Notes under the pieces: model-generated
Seen by the model: only the letters and a program-made list of their open reading frames with translations
Database searches by the model: none
What the model was told of the DNA's origin: nothing
Position numbers and translations under genes: made by a program
Assembly: GCA_030044325.1 (NCBI GenBank)
Contig: JASHWA010000059.1
Span: 1-6,453, forward strand
DNA from: Bryobacteraceae bacterium
GTDB lineage: Bacteria > Acidobacteriota > Terriglobia > Bryobacterales > Bryobacteraceae
Length of the DNA stretch: 6,453 nucleotides
Direction: 5' to 3'
In this document: positions 5,864-6,453 of the stretch, one piece after another
Layout of the letters: every line of letters starts with the position of its first letter
Numbering within the stretch: position 1 is the stretch's first letter

Positions 5864-6160
5864 ATGCTCGCGGAAATGCGAAAAATCGTCGCGAAAATTC
5901 CCAAAGGCAAAGTCGCGACCTACGGCGCCGTCGCCCAAGCCGCGGGATTTCCCGGCAACGCGCGCCGCGTCGCCTGGGCGCTGCGCAAAACCGATGGAAT
6001 TCTCCCCTGGTTCCGCGTGCTCGGCTCCGGCGGAACAATTCTGCTGCCCAAACAGGCCGGCGCCGAGCAGCGCCTGCGCCTGGAAGCCGAAGGCGTCCAA
6101 TTCCGCCGCGGGCGCGTCCTGATGGAAAAATACGAATTTCAGTTTAAGAAGCGGCGATAG
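5864..6160 (+). CDS. Alkyltransferase-like (ATL) DNA-binding protein, PWFR type
   Basis: This 98-residue protein matches the C-terminal DNA-binding domain of O6-alkylguanine-DNA alkyltransferases (MGMT/Ogt). Residues 12-21 (IPKGKVATYG) and 22-40 (AVAQAAGFPGNARRVAWAL) are the Tyr- and Arg-finger helix-turn-helix, with Tyr20 and Arg34/Arg35 at the base-flipping positions. The active-site PCHRV becomes PWFRV (48-52): Trp49 replaces the alkyl-accepting Cys, so methyl transfer is impossible. In known ATL proteins (E. coli YbaZ, S. pombe Atl1) the motif is PWHR; they bind alkylated guanine and hand it to nucleotide excision repair. Here the His is also lost, to Phe50. The ending EQRLRLEAEGVQFRRGRV matches the family. 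I chose the ATG at 5864 over a GTG at 5840, because the GTG lies within the hairpin arm and adds residues outside the family pattern. It has no N-terminal domain. The cyclophilin gene follows after 15 bases. Confidence 0.88.
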   Translation: MLAEMRKIVAKIPKGKVATYGAVAQAAGFPGNARRVAWALRKTDGILPWFRVLGSGGTILLPKQAGAEQRLRLEAEGVQFRRGRVLMEKYEFQFKKRR

Positions 6161-6166
6161 TATCAT

Positions 6167-6171
6167 GGAGG
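6167..6171 (+). promoter_or_regulatory. Ribosome-binding site of the cyclophilin gene
   Basis: GGAGG lies 4 bases before the ATG at 6176, a short but workable spacing. It is the clearest Shine-Dalgarno sequence in the window and fixes the start of the gene that follows. The contrast with glpK and proS, which have none, suggests that this gene is translated from a longer message, possibly from upstream. Confidence 0.7.
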
Positions 6172-6175
6172 TTCT

Positions 6176-6453
6176 ATGAAACAATTCCTTGCAGCATTGC
6201 TCGTTGCCGGATCGATCTTCGCGCAGACCAAGGGCGCCGCCGCGAAGCCGGACCTGATGAATCCCTCCACGCTGAAGGGCAAGGCCCCCGCGGAGTTCGA
6301 CGTGAAGTTCACCACCACCAAGGGCGATTTCACGATTCACGTCCATCGCGGCTGGGCGCCGCTGGGCGCGGATCGTTTCTATAATCTGGTGCGCGCCGGC
6401 TTCTTCACCAATTGCGCGTTCTTCCGCGTGCTCAAGACGCCGCGGCCCTTCAT
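6176..6453 (+). CDS. Exported cyclophilin-type peptidyl-prolyl isomerase, 5' part
   Basis: The first 92 codons are present and the gene runs off the window edge. Residues 1-16 (MKQFLAALLVAGSIFA) form a signal peptide with a likely signal peptidase I cut before Gln17, so the product acts in the periplasm. A low-complexity linker rich in Lys, Ala and Pro follows. From about residue 43 the cyclophilin fold begins: VKFTTTKGDFTIHVHRGWAPLGADRFYNLVRAGFFTNCAFFRV matches the usual opening strands and helix (xTxxGxFxIxxxxxxAPxxxxxFxxLxxxGFxxxxxFxRV). The catalytic Arg of cyclophilins lies in this kind of FFRV segment; later residues are not in the window. These enzymes catalyse cis-trans isomerisation of X-Pro bonds in protein folding. 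It lies 15 bases after the ATL stop and may share a message with it. The family call is firm; substrates are unknown. Confidence 0.9.
   Translation, partial: MKQFLAALLVAGSIFAQTKGAAAKPDLMNPSTLKGKAPAEFDVKFTTTKGDFTIHVHRGWAPLGADRFYNLVRAGFFTNCAFFRVLKTPRPF

Noticed and set aside
6161..6166. TATCAT as a separate -10 box for the cyclophilin gene
   Set aside because: It would start transcription after the GGAGG ribosome-binding site, making that site useless, so the gene more likely lies on a longer message.

Overview
The window reads as chromosomal DNA from a GC-rich soil-type bacterium, most likely an Acidobacteriota member of the Solibacter/Bryobacter kind. The reasons are the first gene, which resembles a hypothetical protein family I remember from that phylum, an archaeal/eukaryotic-type prolyl-tRNA synthetase, a secreted cyclophilin, and a long GC-rich hairpin element between genes. 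This placement rests on pattern memory, not on a search. There are no phage, transposase, CRISPR, tRNA or rRNA genes, and gene content is mostly housekeeping.

Layout from left to right: (1) 3-545 (+), the 3' part of an unnamed hypothetical protein; (2) 660-1610 (-), fliM, a flagellar C-ring protein with no other flagellar gene beside it; (3) 1699-3153 (+), glpK, glycerol kinase, divergent from fliM across an 88-base spacer that holds a perfect TATAAT box placed for a leaderless transcript from a GTG start; (4) 3171-4088 (-), a lipoprotein with a probable NTF2-like domain and a probable carbohydrate-binding-like beta-sandwich domain, meeting glpK tail to tail at a 17-base gap with hairpin potential; (5) 4089-4321, a 233-base divergent spacer with an interrupted 20-base palindrome; (6) 4322-5764 (+), proS; (7) 5771-5862, a very strong inverted repeat with arms of 38 bases; (8) 5864-6160 (+), a small alkyltransferase-like (ATL) protein whose PCHR active site has become PWFR; (9) 6176 to the window end (+), the start of an exported cyclophilin-type peptidyl-prolyl isomerase.

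The genes do not form one pathway. The only likely co-transcribed group is proS, ATL and cyclophilin, which are on one strand with short gaps, and the large hairpin sits between the first two. That hairpin is the most striking object: its 3' arm contains the ribosome-binding region of the ATL gene and ends one base before its ATG, and every imperfect pair except one A-A is a G-U wobble on the plus-strand transcript. It may be a mobile REP/MITE-like repeat, a transcription attenuator, a translational switch for the ATL gene, or a combination. I see no clearly new multi-gene system here.
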